Assembly: GCA_003139735.1 (NCBI GenBank)
Contig: PLGA01000212.1
Coordinates: 1 to 6,978, forward strand
Source: Bryobacterales bacterium
GTDB taxonomy: Bacteria > Acidobacteriota > Terriglobia > Bryobacterales > Bryobacteraceae
Length of the DNA stretch: 6,978 bases
Direction of reading: 5' to 3'
Numbering within the stretch: position 1 is the first letter of the stretch; each line of letters starts with the position of its first letter. Made by a program: the position numbers and the translations under genes. The notes beneath the pieces are model-generated. The model saw only the letters and a list, made by a program, of their open reading frames with translations, made no database searches and was not told the DNA's origin. This document shows, piece by piece, positions 6,460 through 6,978 of this stretch.

Positions 6460-6978
6460 CCAGCCGCTTCGTGCTCGATTTCGCACGCCGGTTCGGCAAG
6501 GCAGGATCAGACCCGCCCCGCAAGATCCTCGATTTCGGCTGCGGCGCCGGCCGTCTGGTGGTGGAAGGCCGCGCCGCCGGCCTGGAGATCTGGGGAGCGG
6601 ACGTTTACTACGGCGGATCGGCCACCCGCCGCGATGCCGAGGCCTCCGGCTTGCTGGGCTCGGCGATCCGCGAGATCCGCGACGGCCGCCTGCCATTCGA
6701 CGACGCCACCTTCGATCTGGTGGTCAACAACCAGGTGCTGGAACACGTGGAAGACCTGGACCACGAGCTGGCCGGAATCCACCGCGTACTGAAGCCCGGT
6801 GGCTTGGCGCTGAGCCTGTTTCCCTCGCGCGATGTCTGGCGTGAGGGCCATATCGGCATCCCGTTCGCGCATTGGTTTCGGCGCGGCTCGCGGGCCCGGT
6901 TGTGGTACGCCTGGGCGCTGCGCTCGCTGGGTTTCGGCTACTGGAAGGAGCAGGCGGCCACCCGGCGCCAGTGGGCCA
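6450..6978 (+). CDS. Class I SAM-dependent methyltransferase (Methyltransf_11-like), 3' end outside the window
   Basis: The first 176 residues of a methyltransferase that runs off the window end. Visible motifs are those of the Rossmann-like class I fold: motif I ILDFGCGAGRLV (26-37) binding S-adenosylmethionine, the acidic end of beta-2 at GAD (49-51), LPFDDATFDLVVNNQVLEHV (81-100), which holds beta-4 and the following helix, and HRVLKPGGLALSLFP (111-125), the post-beta-4 helix and beta-5. GHIGIPFAHWF (133-143) and the aromatic stretch after it look like the substrate-facing region of relatives found in polysaccharide clusters. The ATG at 6450 overlaps the second glycosyltransferase by 10 bases; GGAGA (6435-6439) ends 10 bases upstream. 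Context suggests methylation of a sugar, either as decoration or as a non-reducing-end cap that stops chain growth, but another small acceptor cannot be excluded. Confidence 0.87.
   Translation, partial: MDVTSRFVLDFARRFGKAGSDPPRKILDFGCGAGRLVVEGRAAGLEIWGADVYYGGSATRRDAEASGLLGSAIREIRDGRLPFDDATFDLVVNNQVLEHVEDLDHELAGIHRVLKPGGLALSLFPSRDVWREGHIGIPFAHWFRRGSRARLWYAWALRSLGFGYWKEQAATRRQWA

Larger units (their letters stand above)
1723..6978 (+). other. Polysaccharide biosynthesis operon (flippase, polymerase/ligase, GT4, GT4, methyltransferase)
   Basis: Five plus-strand genes follow each other with no intergenic base. The overlaps are 25 bases (or 4 with the alternative start) at 3021-3045, 4 at 4211-4214, 16 at 5323-5338 and 10 at 6450-6459. 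There is no room for internal intergenic promoters or terminators, so co-transcription from the region before 1723 is likely, and terminating ribosomes may restart on the next gene. The gene set matches a Wzx/Wzy-type assembly line for O-antigen, capsule or exopolysaccharide. The initiating transferase, nucleotide-sugar synthesis genes, chain-length regulator and outer-membrane export protein are absent and may lie beyond 6978. Which type of polymer is made cannot be decided here. Confidence 0.8.

Overview
The window looks like a piece of a GC-rich Gram-negative chromosome or metagenomic contig. It holds the downstream end of a broken aldo/keto reductase gene, a gene for a secreted beta-propeller protein, and the first five genes of a surface-polysaccharide cluster. 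The protein styles would fit Acidobacteriota (Solibacter/Bryobacter-like): an aldo/keto reductase of the '[11 protein letters not shown]' type, a Ycf48-like protein with no photosynthesis genes nearby, and a flippase with an LRAV-x-x-TD and FGDYL signature. That placement is inference from remembered family character; no search was run.

Layout. Positions 1-356 (+) encode the C-terminal part of an aldo/keto reductase whose frame is broken near base 142, so it is called a pseudogene or sequence error. Thirty-two bases later, convergent to it, lies a minus-strand gene (389-1537) for an exported 382-residue protein with six clear Asp-box repeats and a seventh degenerate one (Ycf48/BNR type). A 185-base divergent intergenic region (1538-1722) separates it from the plus-strand cluster. 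This region holds a possible -10 element embedded in a short perfect dyad directly before the cluster.

From 1723 to the window end there is one apparent operon: Wzx-like flippase (1723-3045), O-antigen polymerase/ligase-type membrane protein (about 3021-4214), two GT4-family glycosyltransferases (4211-5338 and 5323-6459), and a class I SAM-dependent methyltransferase cut off by the window end (6450-6978). Every gene overlaps the next by 4 to 25 bases, so the set is almost certainly co-transcribed and probably translationally coupled.

Working model (family knowledge plus inference). The two glycosyltransferases add sugars to a lipid-linked oligosaccharide on the cytoplasmic face, the methyltransferase may decorate or cap a sugar, the flippase moves the unit across the inner membrane, and the Wzy/WaaL-type protein polymerises or transfers it. 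The initiating phosphoglycosyltransferase, chain-length regulator and export proteins are not in this window. No RNA genes, CRISPR arrays, insertion sequences or convincing terminators were seen. I found no clear evidence for a wholly new system. The points most worth checking are the reductase frameshift, the Ycf48-like protein outside a photosynthetic setting, the dyad at the cluster start, and the unresolved role of the polymerase/ligase.
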